64,000 nucleotides of DNA from Chloroflexota bacterium (GTDB lineage: Bacteria; Chloroflexota; Anaerolineae; B4-G1), in contig JAAEPW010000972.1 of NCBI GenBank assembly GCA_024232355.1, positions 1 to 64,000 on the forward strand. Direction: 5' to 3'. The position numbers and the translations under genes are program-made. Shown here piece by piece: positions 18,606 through 27,401 of this stretch. The stretch's first letter is position 1. Every line of letters begins with the position of its first letter. A model generated the notes under the pieces. That model was not told the DNA's origin. It saw nothing but the letters and a program-made list of their open reading frames with translations, and made no database searches.

Positions 18606-18738
18606 GGATTTCGCTTGGTTGATTGCAGACCCTAAAGGTTTTTGGACTAAATTTGGTAAAGGGGCCATATGGCCTAGCATAAAAACATTGCTTACACGAT
18701 CTTGAGCGAAACCTTTAGGGTCTTGCCATGCGAAATCC
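18606..18738. repeat. Long imperfect inverted repeat between arsM and hgcA
   Basis: GGATTTCGC (18606-18614) and GACCCTAAAGGTTT (18628-18641) reappear inverted as AAACCTTTAGGGTC (18709-18722) and GCGAAATCC (18730-18738). The inner stem is 14 bp and perfect, the outer one 9 bp, with an asymmetric internal loop between them. The 67-nt centre contains the palindrome GGCCATATGGCC (18663-18674). It could be a small non-autonomous element or a regulatory hairpin upstream of hgcA. It occupies most of the 343-nt gap. Confidence 0.6.
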
Positions 18739-18796
18739 AAGAGCCAACATTTTTACGCTGGGAATCTCTGAGCATGCATAACCAACACACCGGACT

Positions 18797-18843
18797 CCCG
18801 AACTTGTTCGGGCTCTTTCTGCCGCGCCCCTAACAAGTTCGGG
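18797..18843. terminator. Inverted repeat downstream of arsM
   Basis: CCCGAACTTGTT (18797-18808) pairs with AACAAGTTCGGG (18832-18843). The left arm can also fold on itself with the next four bases. It lies 33 nt past the arsM stop, so it probably ends the arsR-arsM transcript and separates it from hgcA. Confidence 0.5.
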
Positions 18844-18875
18844 AACAACCCCCTAATCACACGAAGTTTCAGAGC

Positions 18876-19883
18876 CTACGCCGGCTTGTACGCCTTGACC
18901 TTGACACTGGCGACAGTTTGACTGAGGTCGTCGAACGAAATACCCGCCTCGGCCAATAATGCTTTCGCGTCCTCACCCTCAGCCGGTCCATCGGGGCCAG
19001 CCATCACCAATTGCACTTCCTCTTCCGTGATCGCTTGATCAGTCGGCACATAGTCACGAGACACAACCTCCACACGCTCAAACCCTGCCGCGCGGATCTT
19101 GTCCAGATAAACCGACTCGTCGAGCGCACCCGCAATACAACCGGCCCAAGCATCCAGCCTTTCACGGATAGATTGAGGCAGCTCACCGTTCAACACAATA
19201 TCAGAGACCATCACCCGCCCGCCAGGCTGCAACACGCGGTAGGCTTCACCAAAGACGGCATCCTTGTCCGGCGAAAGGTTGATGACACAGTTAGAGATGA
19301 TGACGTCCACCGAATCATTGGGCAGGGGGATGTCCTCCATCTCACCATAGCGAAAATCGACGTTCGTCGCGCCCACTTTTTTGGCGTTGCGCCGGGCCAG
19401 CCGGATCATGTCGGTCGTCATATCCAACCCGATCACCCGTCCCTCAGGGCCAACCTTTTTGGCCGCGATAAAGCAATCAATGCCCCCACCCGATCCCAAG
19501 TCGAGCACCACCTCGCCCGGCTCAAGTTCGGCGATGGCTGTGGGATTGCCACAGCCCAACGAGATGTCGGTCACGCTGTCCGGCAAATCGCCAAGTTCCT
19601 CAGTCGAATAGAGCCTGGCGGCAGTACCTGTGCTCTCAACAGCCACCTCAGACGGGCCACAACAGCTCGCTTGCGCAGACGCCTCCACCGTATCATCAAC
19701 AGTCGCTTGCGAGGGGCCACAACAACTTGCCTGAGCCGGTTCCTCGACCGTTTTCTCAACAGTCGCTTGCGATGGACCGCAGCAACTTGCTTGTGTTGGC
19801 TCCTCAACAAAGCGACGGGCGATACCTCCATAAGTTTGGCGCACAGCTTCCTTGATCTTTGCATCAGACGTAACATTACTCAT
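18876..19883 (-). CDS. arsM: Arsenite S-adenosylmethionine methyltransferase ArsM with triplicated Cys-Cys module
   Basis: Cytoplasmic enzyme of 335 residues that methylates As(III) using S-adenosylmethionine. The Rossmann motif I, VLDLGSGGG, is at 126-134. The three arsenic-binding cysteines expected of the family are present: C111 (SLGCGNP), C199 (ISNCVINL) and C249 (WAGCIAGAL). It is longer than the usual 270 residues or so because a 20-residue unit starting QASCCGPS is repeated exactly three times at 31, 51 and 71; most homologues carry one such Cys-Cys segment. AGGAG precedes the ATG. It follows arsR by 65 nt with a second ArsR-like half-site in between, so arsenic or a related metal(loid) probably induces it. 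Confidence 0.92.
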   Translation of the reverse strand: MSNVTSDAKIKEAVRQTYGGIARRFVEEPTQASCCGPSQATVEKTVEEPAQASCCGPSQATVDDTVEASAQASCCGPSEVAVESTGTAARLYSTEELGDLPDSVTDISLGCGNPTAIAELEPGEVVLDLGSGGGIDCFIAAKKVGPEGRVIGLDMTTDMIRLARRNAKKVGATNVDFRYGEMEDIPLPNDSVDVIISNCVINLSPDKDAVFGEAYRVLQPGGRVMVSDIVLNGELPQSIRERLDAWAGCIAGALDESVYLDKIRAAGFERVEVVSRDYVPTDQAITEEEVQLVMAGPDGPAEGEDAKALLAEAGISFDDLSQTVASVKVKAYKPA

Positions 19884-19901
19884 TTCTTATTTCTCCTTTT
19901 C

Positions 19902-19930
19902 TATATATATATATTTGAATGTGTCTATAT
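19902..19930. promoter_or_regulatory. Second, weaker ArsR-type site upstream of arsM
   Basis: ATGTGTCTATAT (19919-19930) matches the half-site of the main ArsR operator except for one extra base pair (GT). It faces an AT-only stretch at 19902-19914 instead of a clean second half. Position between arsR and arsM suggests local control of arsM, with lower affinity than the main site. Confidence 0.4.
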
Positions 19931-19948
19931 GTTGTGACAAAAAAACAT

Positions 19949-20236
19949 CTATATTTCGCACGCCTCCTGGGCATCAAATTTGGCGATGAGTTGACCACAG
20001 CACTCAACCACACTATCGCGGTTGATCGAGTAAAACACTTGCTTGCCCTCTTTCCGGTTGGCCACCAGATTGAACTGCTTGAGAACACTCAGATGATGAG
20101 AAATGCTCGGTTGAGACATGGAGAATGCGTCCACAATATCACTGACACATTTCTCCCCCTCCATCAGCATCTCTAAGATTTGCTGGCGCGTATCGTCAGC
20201 CAAGGCTTTGCAAAATTCTACACAGTCAATCGTCAT
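19949..20236 (-). CDS. arsR: ArsR/SmtB-family metal(loid)-responsive repressor
   Basis: Winged-helix repressor of 95 residues. The recognition helix region is SMSQPSISHHLSVLKQFNLV (39-58). Candidate metal(loid)-binding cysteines are C5, C9 and C30 (EKCVSDI), with a C-terminal pair in VVECCGQ and a final Cys near the end. ArsR proteins leave DNA when As(III) or a similar soft metal binds their cysteines. A perfect 10-bp inverted repeat lies 14 nt upstream and overlaps the promoter, so autoregulation is very likely. It heads the arsR-arsM unit, and hgcAB lies beyond; control of hgcAB is possible but no matching operator was found there. Confidence 0.92.
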   Translation of the reverse strand: MTIDCVEFCKALADDTRQQILEMLMEGEKCVSDIVDAFSMSQPSISHHLSVLKQFNLVANRKEGKQVFYSINRDSVVECCGQLIAKFDAQEACEI

Positions 20237-20249
20237 AATTCGATCCTAT

Positions 20250-20277
20250 ATATAGACATTTTTCAATATGTCTATAT
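20250..20277. promoter_or_regulatory. ArsR operator, perfect 10-bp inverted repeat
   Basis: ATATAGACAT (20250-20259) and ATGTCTATAT (20268-20277) form a perfect palindrome with an 8-nt spacer. Its right edge touches the arsR -10 hexamer and it covers the expected transcription start, the classic position for ArsR repression. Confidence 0.75.
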
Positions 20278-20304
20278 GATACCACACTTTTACTGGCTTG
20301 TCAA
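20276..20304 (-). promoter_or_regulatory. arsR-arsM promoter
   Basis: A consensus TTGACA (minus strand, 20299-20304) and TATCAT (20276-20281) are separated by 17 nt. The operator begins at the -10, so bound ArsR would block RNA polymerase. Confidence 0.7.
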
Positions 20305-20309
20305 TCCTT

Positions 20310-20338
20310 TTGCTAGGGACAAGAAAGTGCGGTATAAT
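20310..20338 (+). promoter_or_regulatory. Promoter of the Mrr-type endonuclease gene
   Basis: TTGCTA (20310-20315) and TATAAT (20333-20338) are 17 nt apart on the plus strand. It is divergent from the arsR promoter, and the two -35 boxes are only 5 nt apart, so the two could interfere. Confidence 0.65.
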
Positions 20339-20390
20339 CTGCCCGTTAGACCATGAACTCCATAAGAGTATCAAAGCACTTGAGGAATAA

Positions 20391-21572
20391 ATGACCGAGA
20401 GTACTAGAAAAGTTCGTACACCTTTATACCCTCTGTATTCAGTGGTACATCAGCTTGTAACTATTTGGCAGGGTGTCTCAAAATCCGCCGTCAAAGACAT
20501 GATAAAAGCCATTCGCGAACAAACCGGCACCCCAAAAAATCCGGTGGATTGGTCTGACCCAGACGTATGGATTCAAGAAAAGCTTACAAGTGAAAACGCT
20601 GAACTTGCTCAAAGAATATGGTCAGCAAGTCAAGGTGTCGTGAATCCTCGCTACACTTATGGTAGTTATCTGTTTATCAGTACCCACGAATTACTAGAAC
20701 CTGACGCCAAGGGTATCTATCAACTTACCCAGAGAGGGCAAGGTTTTCTAAACAAGGATCTAGATCTAGTTAGTGAAATAGATGATACAGAAGGTCTACT
20801 ACAACTACTAACAATATTGTCAGTTAAAATTAGAGCCAAACGTGCTGATTTATTACCTGAATGGACAGATTTTCTACACGAATATTCCAAATTTGGTAGC
20901 TCAACAACAATCAGGGAAACTATGCGTCGTCGTTTACTAAATCTCATTGAGCGTGATTTGATTCGACGGGAAAGCAATACTTATATCATCACCAATAAAG
21001 GTATCAACTATGCCGCACGCTATACCCCACAGACTGCAACTCCCCGCAAAAAAGTGATACGCAACGTTAGTGCATACAACGACAAGCAACGTACAGCTTT
21101 GCAGCAAAAAATTGGTACTATGCATCCATACCACTTTGAGCATCTTGTACGCGAGTTACTAGAAGCTATGGGCTATGAAGATGTAACGGTTACCAAAGAA
21201 AGTGGCGACAAAGGAGTTGATGTTGTAGCTACTGTTCAGTTCGGAATTACTACTATCAAAGAAGTAATCCAAGTCAAGCGATATAAAGGCAATATTGGTC
21301 GCCCGATTTTGGATCAACTTCGTGGAGCACTACCTTATCATAAAGCTATTCGCGGCACTATCATCACTACAGGAGGGTTCACTCAGGGATGCAGAGATGC
21401 AGCTCTGTTTCCTGGCGCTGCTCCGATTGGTCTTATCAATGGCGATAAATTACTAGATTTGCTTATAGAACACGAGATTGGCATTCAAAAACAATCTATA
21501 TCTCTCTACGAATTGGATGACGAATTTTTTAGAGCTTTCGATAGAGATGGTATGCTAGATACAGTTGATTAG
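20391..21572 (+). CDS. mrr: Mrr-type restriction endonuclease
   Basis: Protein of 393 residues with an N-terminal Mrr winged-helix region (about 12-120) and a C-terminal Mrr catalytic domain (about 245-360) of the PD-(D/E)xK fold. Catalytic-type residues are Glu250 (HFEHL), Asp277 (DKGVDVVA) and the QVK motif Q294-K296. Mrr enzymes cut methylated DNA without a partner methyltransferase; none is nearby. The gene is visibly more AT-rich than its neighbours and sits alone between a metal-resistance block and a sugar operon, which suggests recent acquisition. Its end overlaps the extended frame of the next gene, but the supported start of that gene lies 38 nt downstream. Confidence 0.85.
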   Translation: MTESTRKVRTPLYPLYSVVHQLVTIWQGVSKSAVKDMIKAIREQTGTPKNPVDWSDPDVWIQEKLTSENAELAQRIWSASQGVVNPRYTYGSYLFISTHELLEPDAKGIYQLTQRGQGFLNKDLDLVSEIDDTEGLLQLLTILSVKIRAKRADLLPEWTDFLHEYSKFGSSTTIRETMRRRLLNLIERDLIRRESNTYIITNKGINYAARYTPQTATPRKKVIRNVSAYNDKQRTALQQKIGTMHPYHFEHLVRELLEAMGYEDVTVTKESGDKGVDVVATVQFGITTIKEVIQVKRYKGNIGRPILDQLRGALPYHKAIRGTIITTGGFTQGCRDAALFPGAAPIGLINGDKLLDLLIEHEIGIQKQSISLYELDDEFFRAFDRDGMLDTVD

Positions 21573-21609
21573 ACCAAGAATAACTCAGCCCAAAAAGGGA
21601 GGCTTGACG

Positions 21610-22584
21610 TTGCGAGCACTGATCACCGGAGCAGGCGGATTCGTAGGGGGGCACCTGTGTGCTTATTTGTTGGCGCACACCAATTGGGAGTTGCTAGGCA
21701 CCGTCTACCCACATCCGGTCGAGGTCGAGCAACCAGAACCGCGCCTGCGACTCAAATACGCCGACCTGCGCAATCGAAAGCAAGTGAGCACACTCGTAGA
21801 CGAGGTACAGCCCGACTATATTTTTCACTTGGCGGCCCAAGCTTTTGTTCCCGCATCTTTTGCAGACCCGTGGGATACACTGGAGAATAACATTCGCGGC
21901 CAGTTGAACTTGTTAGAAGCAATACGGCAGTCGGAGCACGAAACACGATTTCTGATCATTGGATCAAACGAGGAATATGGAGCACCAAAGCCTGACGAAC
22001 TGCCCGTGATGGAGAAAAATCCGCTTCGGCCCAACAACCCCTATGCGGTGAGTAAAGTGACCCAAGATTTTCTGGGCTTGCAATATCATTTGTCGTATGG
22101 ATTGCCCATCGTGCGGGTACGTCCATTCAATCACACCGGACCGGGACAATCTCCTCGTTTCGTCGTCCCAGCCTTTGCCAGCCAGATTGCCCGCATTGAA
22201 GCCGGTCTGCAAGAACCAGTGATGAAGGTAGGGAATCTAAAAGCAGCCCGTGACTTTACCGACGTGCGGGACATTGTACGAGGTTATCATCTGGCAGCAA
22301 CTCTGGGAAAGCCCGGACAAGTATACAATTTGGCGTCCGAACAACCGCAAACGATACAGGGGTTGTTAAAGACGCTCTTGAGTTATGCGCAAGTAGAGAT
22401 CCGCGTCGAGAGAGATCCAGATCGTTACCGCCCTGTTGACGTACCAGAGGTCTATGGCAGTTCGGAAAAGTTTCGCCATATTACAGGGTGGACGCCTCAA
22501 ATTCCGTTTGAACAGACATTACGCGACACTCTGGCGTATTGGCGGGGCCAAGTCGAAAAAGAAAATCTAAAAAGTGAGGAATAA
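21610..22584 (+). CDS. rmd: GDP-6-deoxy-D-lyxo-4-hexulose reductase (Rmd-type), NAD-dependent epimerase family
   Basis: Short-chain dehydrogenase/reductase of 324 residues. The TTG start at 21610 is chosen because GGGAGG stands 7 nt upstream; the longer frame from TTG 21565 overlaps mrr. It has the nucleotide-binding ITGAGGFVGGHL at the N-terminus and YAVSK as the catalytic Tyr-x3-Lys. NHTGPGQSPRFVVP and ARDFTDVRD are typical of GDP-sugar enzymes. The gene directly precedes gmd (4-nt gap), so the likely step is reduction of GDP-4-keto-6-deoxymannose to GDP-D-rhamnose. A GDP-fucose synthase or another epimerase is less likely. Confidence 0.82.
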   Translation: MRALITGAGGFVGGHLCAYLLAHTNWELLGTVYPHPVEVEQPEPRLRLKYADLRNRKQVSTLVDEVQPDYIFHLAAQAFVPASFADPWDTLENNIRGQLNLLEAIRQSEHETRFLIIGSNEEYGAPKPDELPVMEKNPLRPNNPYAVSKVTQDFLGLQYHLSYGLPIVRVRPFNHTGPGQSPRFVVPAFASQIARIEAGLQEPVMKVGNLKAARDFTDVRDIVRGYHLAATLGKPGQVYNLASEQPQTIQGLLKTLLSYAQVEIRVERDPDRYRPVDVPEVYGSSEKFRHITGWTPQIPFEQTLRDTLAYWRGQVEKENLKSEE

Positions 22585-22588
22585 GTAA

Positions 22589-23560
<972 letters not shown>

Positions 23561-23585
23561 ATGACTGAATGTAGGAGAGAATAAA

Positions 23586-24953
23586 TTGGCCAGGCTTTTT
23601 GGAACAGACGGCATCCGCGGTGAGGCGAATCGTTGGCCCCTAACAGCCGATTTCATGTTGAGGACCGGGCAAGCCATTGCCCAGATGATAAGGCGCAATC
23701 GAGACACCAGACCACGAGTCGTGATCGGCCGGGATCCCAGACAATCTGGGTTTATGATGGAGAGTGCGTTAGCTGCCGGGTTGATGTCTCAAGGTATCGA
23801 CGTGATGCTATCAGGGATGATTACGACACCCGGTGTGGCCTATCTGACCCGAACACATCAAGCACAGGTGGGTATCGTGATCTCTGCGTCACACAATCCC
23901 TTTGACCATAACGGGATCAAAATCTTTGGGAGCGATGGGTTTAAAATCTCGGACGAGATAGAGATTGAAATTGAGCGGCTCTTGTTGGATGATGATACCG
24001 AATTTGTAAAGACGGACGCCAATCATTTGGGTCTGAGTTGGGACGCCGGTGAATGGCGTCAGGATTACGTGGACTATCTCGTTGGAACCTGGGGACAAGA
24101 ACACTCGCTGCAAGGAGAACGCATCGTGCTAGACTGTGCCAACGGCGCGACTTCAGAGATCGCGCCCGAGGTATTCCGCCGCCTGGGTGCTGACATCGTC
24201 GTGATGGAAAATACGCCGAATGGTTTCAACATCAACGAAAACTATGAATATATTCGCCCCGAATCCCTGCGTGCTGTTGTTTTGAAAGAAAAGGCCATCG
24301 CAGGCATCGCCTTTGACGGTGATGGAGATCGCGTCATGCTCATCGACGAACGAGGCGGTTTCATCAATGGCGACGGCATTCTGGCCATCCTGGCTCGCGA
24401 TATGAAAAGCAAAGGATTGCTGACAAACAATGCCGTCGTCAGCACACCGATGAGCAACTGGGGTCTTAAAGCATCGCTGGAAAAAGTGGACATTCGTCTG
24501 GAAGAAACCTCGGTCGGTGACCGGTTTGTGCTGCAACGAATGATCGAAGAGAATTACGCGCTGGGAGGAGAACAATCCGGTCACATCATCATGTTTGGAG
24601 ATGGACAAACCACCGGGGATGGCATCCAGTCTGCTTTGGCAGTGCTCAAGGCGGTTGTCAGTGAATCCAATCAGAGCCTATCGGCGCTGGCAGCTTGCAT
24701 CCGCGAGTTCCCTGAATGTTTAACCAACATAGACGTCTCTCACAAACCTCCGTTACAGACGATTCCAGAGGTACAGACGGCGCTCGATCATCTGCATGAA
24801 TCGTTGGGCAAAAATATTGATGTCACATTGAGATATTCGGGGACAGAAAGTAAGCTTCGGCTCAAGATCCGGGCTGGCGAGGAGCACGATCGGGAAACGT
24901 TGGAACAAGAGGCCGGGGCATTTATGGCAATTGCAAAACAGGTGATTGGGTAA
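23586..24953 (+). CDS. glmM: Phosphoglucosamine mutase
   Basis: Protein of 455 residues of the alpha-D-phosphohexomutase family. It starts with RLFGTDGIRGEAN, has the phosphoserine loop SASHNP with Ser102 at the same number as in the E. coli enzyme, and the metal-binding loop DGDGDRV. The sugar-binding loop GGEQSGH and the C-terminal RYSGTESKLRLKIR complete it. It interconverts glucosamine-6-phosphate and glucosamine-1-phosphate for UDP-GlcNAc and peptidoglycan synthesis. GEQSGH favours GlmM over phosphomannomutase. It starts with TTG, preceded by GGAGAG. It is part of the sugar operon begun by rmd-gmd. Confidence 0.92.
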   Translation: MARLFGTDGIRGEANRWPLTADFMLRTGQAIAQMIRRNRDTRPRVVIGRDPRQSGFMMESALAAGLMSQGIDVMLSGMITTPGVAYLTRTHQAQVGIVISASHNPFDHNGIKIFGSDGFKISDEIEIEIERLLLDDDTEFVKTDANHLGLSWDAGEWRQDYVDYLVGTWGQEHSLQGERIVLDCANGATSEIAPEVFRRLGADIVVMENTPNGFNINENYEYIRPESLRAVVLKEKAIAGIAFDGDGDRVMLIDERGGFINGDGILAILARDMKSKGLLTNNAVVSTPMSNWGLKASLEKVDIRLEETSVGDRFVLQRMIEENYALGGEQSGHIIMFGDGQTTGDGIQSALAVLKAVVSESNQSLSALAACIREFPECLTNIDVSHKPPLQTIPEVQTALDHLHESLGKNIDVTLRYSGTESKLRLKIRAGEEHDRETLEQEAGAFMAIAKQVIG

Positions 24954-24992
24954 ACTGACCAAGACTGTCGAGAGGTCCCTTGAGACTGAATT

Positions 24993-25898
24993 ATGAGCCA
25001 AAACTCACAGTTTCGATTAATGACATACAATATTAGGGGCAAGATGGGGGACCTTGACTCGGCGCTTGACGGCGTCGTTCAAGTGATTCAGGATGTTGCA
25101 CCTGATGTTCTGGTGATTCAAGAAGCAGCCGAGTTTCAAGACGCAGACAGCGTGTGGCATAGTGACCTGGATCAAATTGCTCAAGCCCTCGATATTGGCA
25201 AACACGTTCACTTTGGGCCGACCGTTTCTATGCGAGAACATCTGAACGTACAGCAGCCCTTGTTTGTCCAGGGTATTTTCAACGATTGGCAAGACTGGAG
25301 AAAAGGCAACGCGATCCTTTCTCGCTGGGAATTTGTGCGATTGGGCGATCCCTCCAAAGCGGGCGTACCAAAGAGCGTGCCGCTCTACCAAACACCGTTG
25401 TATCGTGGGAATCGGGATACAGAAGCCAGGCACGCGTTACTCGCACGGATAAATAGAGCACCTATTTATCCCTTTGTCGTTGGCGTGCACTTGACGACTT
25501 TGGTCGCTGAACGGAAGAAGCAGGGGAACCCTGCTTCACTCCCTGACAAGACTGAAAAAGCTCAGATTCTTCGGTTCAAGCAAGCAAGACGACTTTTACA
25601 TTTATTGAGGGAACACGTTCTCGAGCGTGAGGAAATGGTTTTTTTGTTGGGTGACTTTAACACTGTTGCCAGTGAGCCCTGTATCTCGTCCGTGTTGCAA
25701 AGGGAAGGCGGATTTGTGCATTTGATGCCAACTCGAGGCCCAGGCATCACTCACCTTCAAGTTTCTGAGCCGATTGATCATATTTTTGTGTATCCTCGTG
25801 ACAGACTAGTCGAGTATCAATGTTGGATAGTAGATAATCCGGTTGCTCGCCAAGCATCGGACCACTTGCCTGTGGTGACCGACGTCACGATAAAGTGA
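24993..25898 (+). CDS. Endonuclease/exonuclease/phosphatase family protein
   Basis: Protein of 301 residues of the EEP (DNase I-like) superfamily. The family landmarks appear in order: LMTYNIRG near the N-terminus, VIQEAAEF with the metal-binding Glu, FLLGDFNTV with the Asp-x-Asn pair, and the terminal ASDHLPV with the catalytic Asp-His. No signal peptide is seen, so it is probably cytoplasmic. Substrates in this superfamily range from abasic DNA to phospholipids and inositol phosphates; nothing here fixes which. It lies between two phosphohexomutase genes and ends 39 nt before the next start. Confidence 0.82.
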   Translation: MSQNSQFRLMTYNIRGKMGDLDSALDGVVQVIQDVAPDVLVIQEAAEFQDADSVWHSDLDQIAQALDIGKHVHFGPTVSMREHLNVQQPLFVQGIFNDWQDWRKGNAILSRWEFVRLGDPSKAGVPKSVPLYQTPLYRGNRDTEARHALLARINRAPIYPFVVGVHLTTLVAERKKQGNPASLPDKTEKAQILRFKQARRLLHLLREHVLEREEMVFLLGDFNTVASEPCISSVLQREGGFVHLMPTRGPGITHLQVSEPIDHIFVYPRDRLVEYQCWIVDNPVARQASDHLPVVTDVTIK

Positions 25899-25939
25899 TC
25901 TTGGCAAGCGTATATGGAAATATAAAGGAGGAAAAAACG

Positions 25940-27331
25940 ATGGCAAAGCTTAAAAAAAGCATGTTTCGCGAGTATGATCTTCGCGGACAGGTAAACGATG
26001 AACAAATCAACGAGCGCAGCATCGACATCATCACAAAAGCTTATGGAACAATGCTCCGCAAGCGCGATATAGACATCGCCGTGATTGGGCACGATTATCG
26101 AAAAACTTCCGAGTGGATCACCCAAGCAGCAATCAAGGGACTTTTGTCAACTGGCGTAAACGTCATTAATTTGGGGATGGTATTGACCCCTATGATGTAC
26201 TCGGCTCAGTACCAATATCAATCAAAAGGGGGTGTAATGGTCACAGCATCCCATAACCCGATCGGCTGGAGTGGATTCAAGCTCGCCCTGGGGCAGTCGT
26301 ATACGCTGGGGCCGGTTGAAATGGAAGAACTATATCAACTAACGGTCAGCGAAGAGTTTGCTACCGGAAGTGGCACGGTTCGTACTGGGGATTTCTTGGA
26401 AGACTATTTGGCCGACATGTTAAAGCGGGTCAACATTACACAGCCTATTCGCGTGGTGGTAAATGCTGGCAATGGCACACCAGGCCCCATCGTCCCCCTG
26501 GCTTTACGAAAAGCAGGTTGCGAAGTCATCGACCTTTACACGGACCTGGACTGGGATTTCCCACACTATTATCCCAATCCCGCGCTGGTCGAAATGATGG
26601 AGGATACAGGAAAAAAGGTCGTAGAGGCAAAAGCGGACATTGGATTCGCGCTCGATGGCGATGGCGACCGGCTTGGGGTAACCAATGAACACGGAGAAGT
26701 CGTCTGGCCAGACCGGTATCTGATCTTGCTGGCAAGGCAGATTTTAGAGGAACATCCGGGGGCCAAAGTCATTTTCGACGTCAAGTGTTCCCAGGCGCTG
26801 CCAGAAGATATCGAGGCACATGGCGGAACACCCATTATGTGGAAGACCGGTCACTCGTACATCAAGCAAAAACTGTGGGCAGAAAAAGCCCCGCTGGCGG
26901 GAGAGATGAGCGGTCACATCTTTTTCGGTCCACCAGACTATTATGGATTTGACGATGCGGTATTCACGGCCTTGAAACTGGCCGAGTTTGTGTCGCGCCG
27001 TAAAGAACCGATGTCTGCCCTCATCGATCAGACACCATACTATATCTCGACACCAACCTTCCAGGTGGCCTGCGCCGACGAGATCAAGTATGAGGTGGTT
27101 GACAAATTGACCCAAGAGTTCAAGGATGAAGGATACGACGTCATCGACATTAATGGCGCGCGGGTCAACTTTGAGGGTGGATGGGGATTGGTCAGGGCAT
27201 CGTCCAATTTGCCCGTCCTGGTTATGCGGTTCGAGGCCAAGACCGAAGAACGTAAAGAAGAGTTGGTATCGCTCTTTCGGGAAAAGTTTGCCAAGTACCC
27301 AGAAATCGGAACAGAGTGGGAGAGTGGATAA
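25940..27331 (+). CDS. manB: Phosphomannomutase/phosphoglucomutase
   Basis: Phosphohexomutase of 463 residues. The ATG at 25940 follows an AAGGAGG box by 9 nt and is preferred over the frame's upstream start at 25895. It begins with MFREYDLRGQ, has the phosphoserine loop TASHNP (Ser104), the metal loop DGDGDRLGV and the sugar loop GEMSGH. GEMSGH with the FREYDIRG-type start is the signature of the AlgC/ManB group, which makes mannose-1-phosphate or glucose-1-phosphate. Next to gmd-rmd the likely duty is mannose-1-phosphate for GDP-mannose. The exact substrate preference cannot be read from sequence. Confidence 0.9.
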   Translation: MAKLKKSMFREYDLRGQVNDEQINERSIDIITKAYGTMLRKRDIDIAVIGHDYRKTSEWITQAAIKGLLSTGVNVINLGMVLTPMMYSAQYQYQSKGGVMVTASHNPIGWSGFKLALGQSYTLGPVEMEELYQLTVSEEFATGSGTVRTGDFLEDYLADMLKRVNITQPIRVVVNAGNGTPGPIVPLALRKAGCEVIDLYTDLDWDFPHYYPNPALVEMMEDTGKKVVEAKADIGFALDGDGDRLGVTNEHGEVVWPDRYLILLARQILEEHPGAKVIFDVKCSQALPEDIEAHGGTPIMWKTGHSYIKQKLWAEKAPLAGEMSGHIFFGPPDYYGFDDAVFTALKLAEFVSRRKEPMSALIDQTPYYISTPTFQVACADEIKYEVVDKLTQEFKDEGYDVIDINGARVNFEGGWGLVRASSNLPVLVMRFEAKTEERKEELVSLFREKFAKYPEIGTEWESG

Positions 27332-27401
27332 ATATCATCCCATTTTTGCCTGGCCTGGATCATCGGATCCAGGCCCTACCGTGATAGGATTGACATAGAC
27401 A

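Noticed and set aside
20250..20277. Transposon end or attachment site
   Set aside because: The short AT-rich palindrome next to arsR and its promoter is explained as an ArsR operator.
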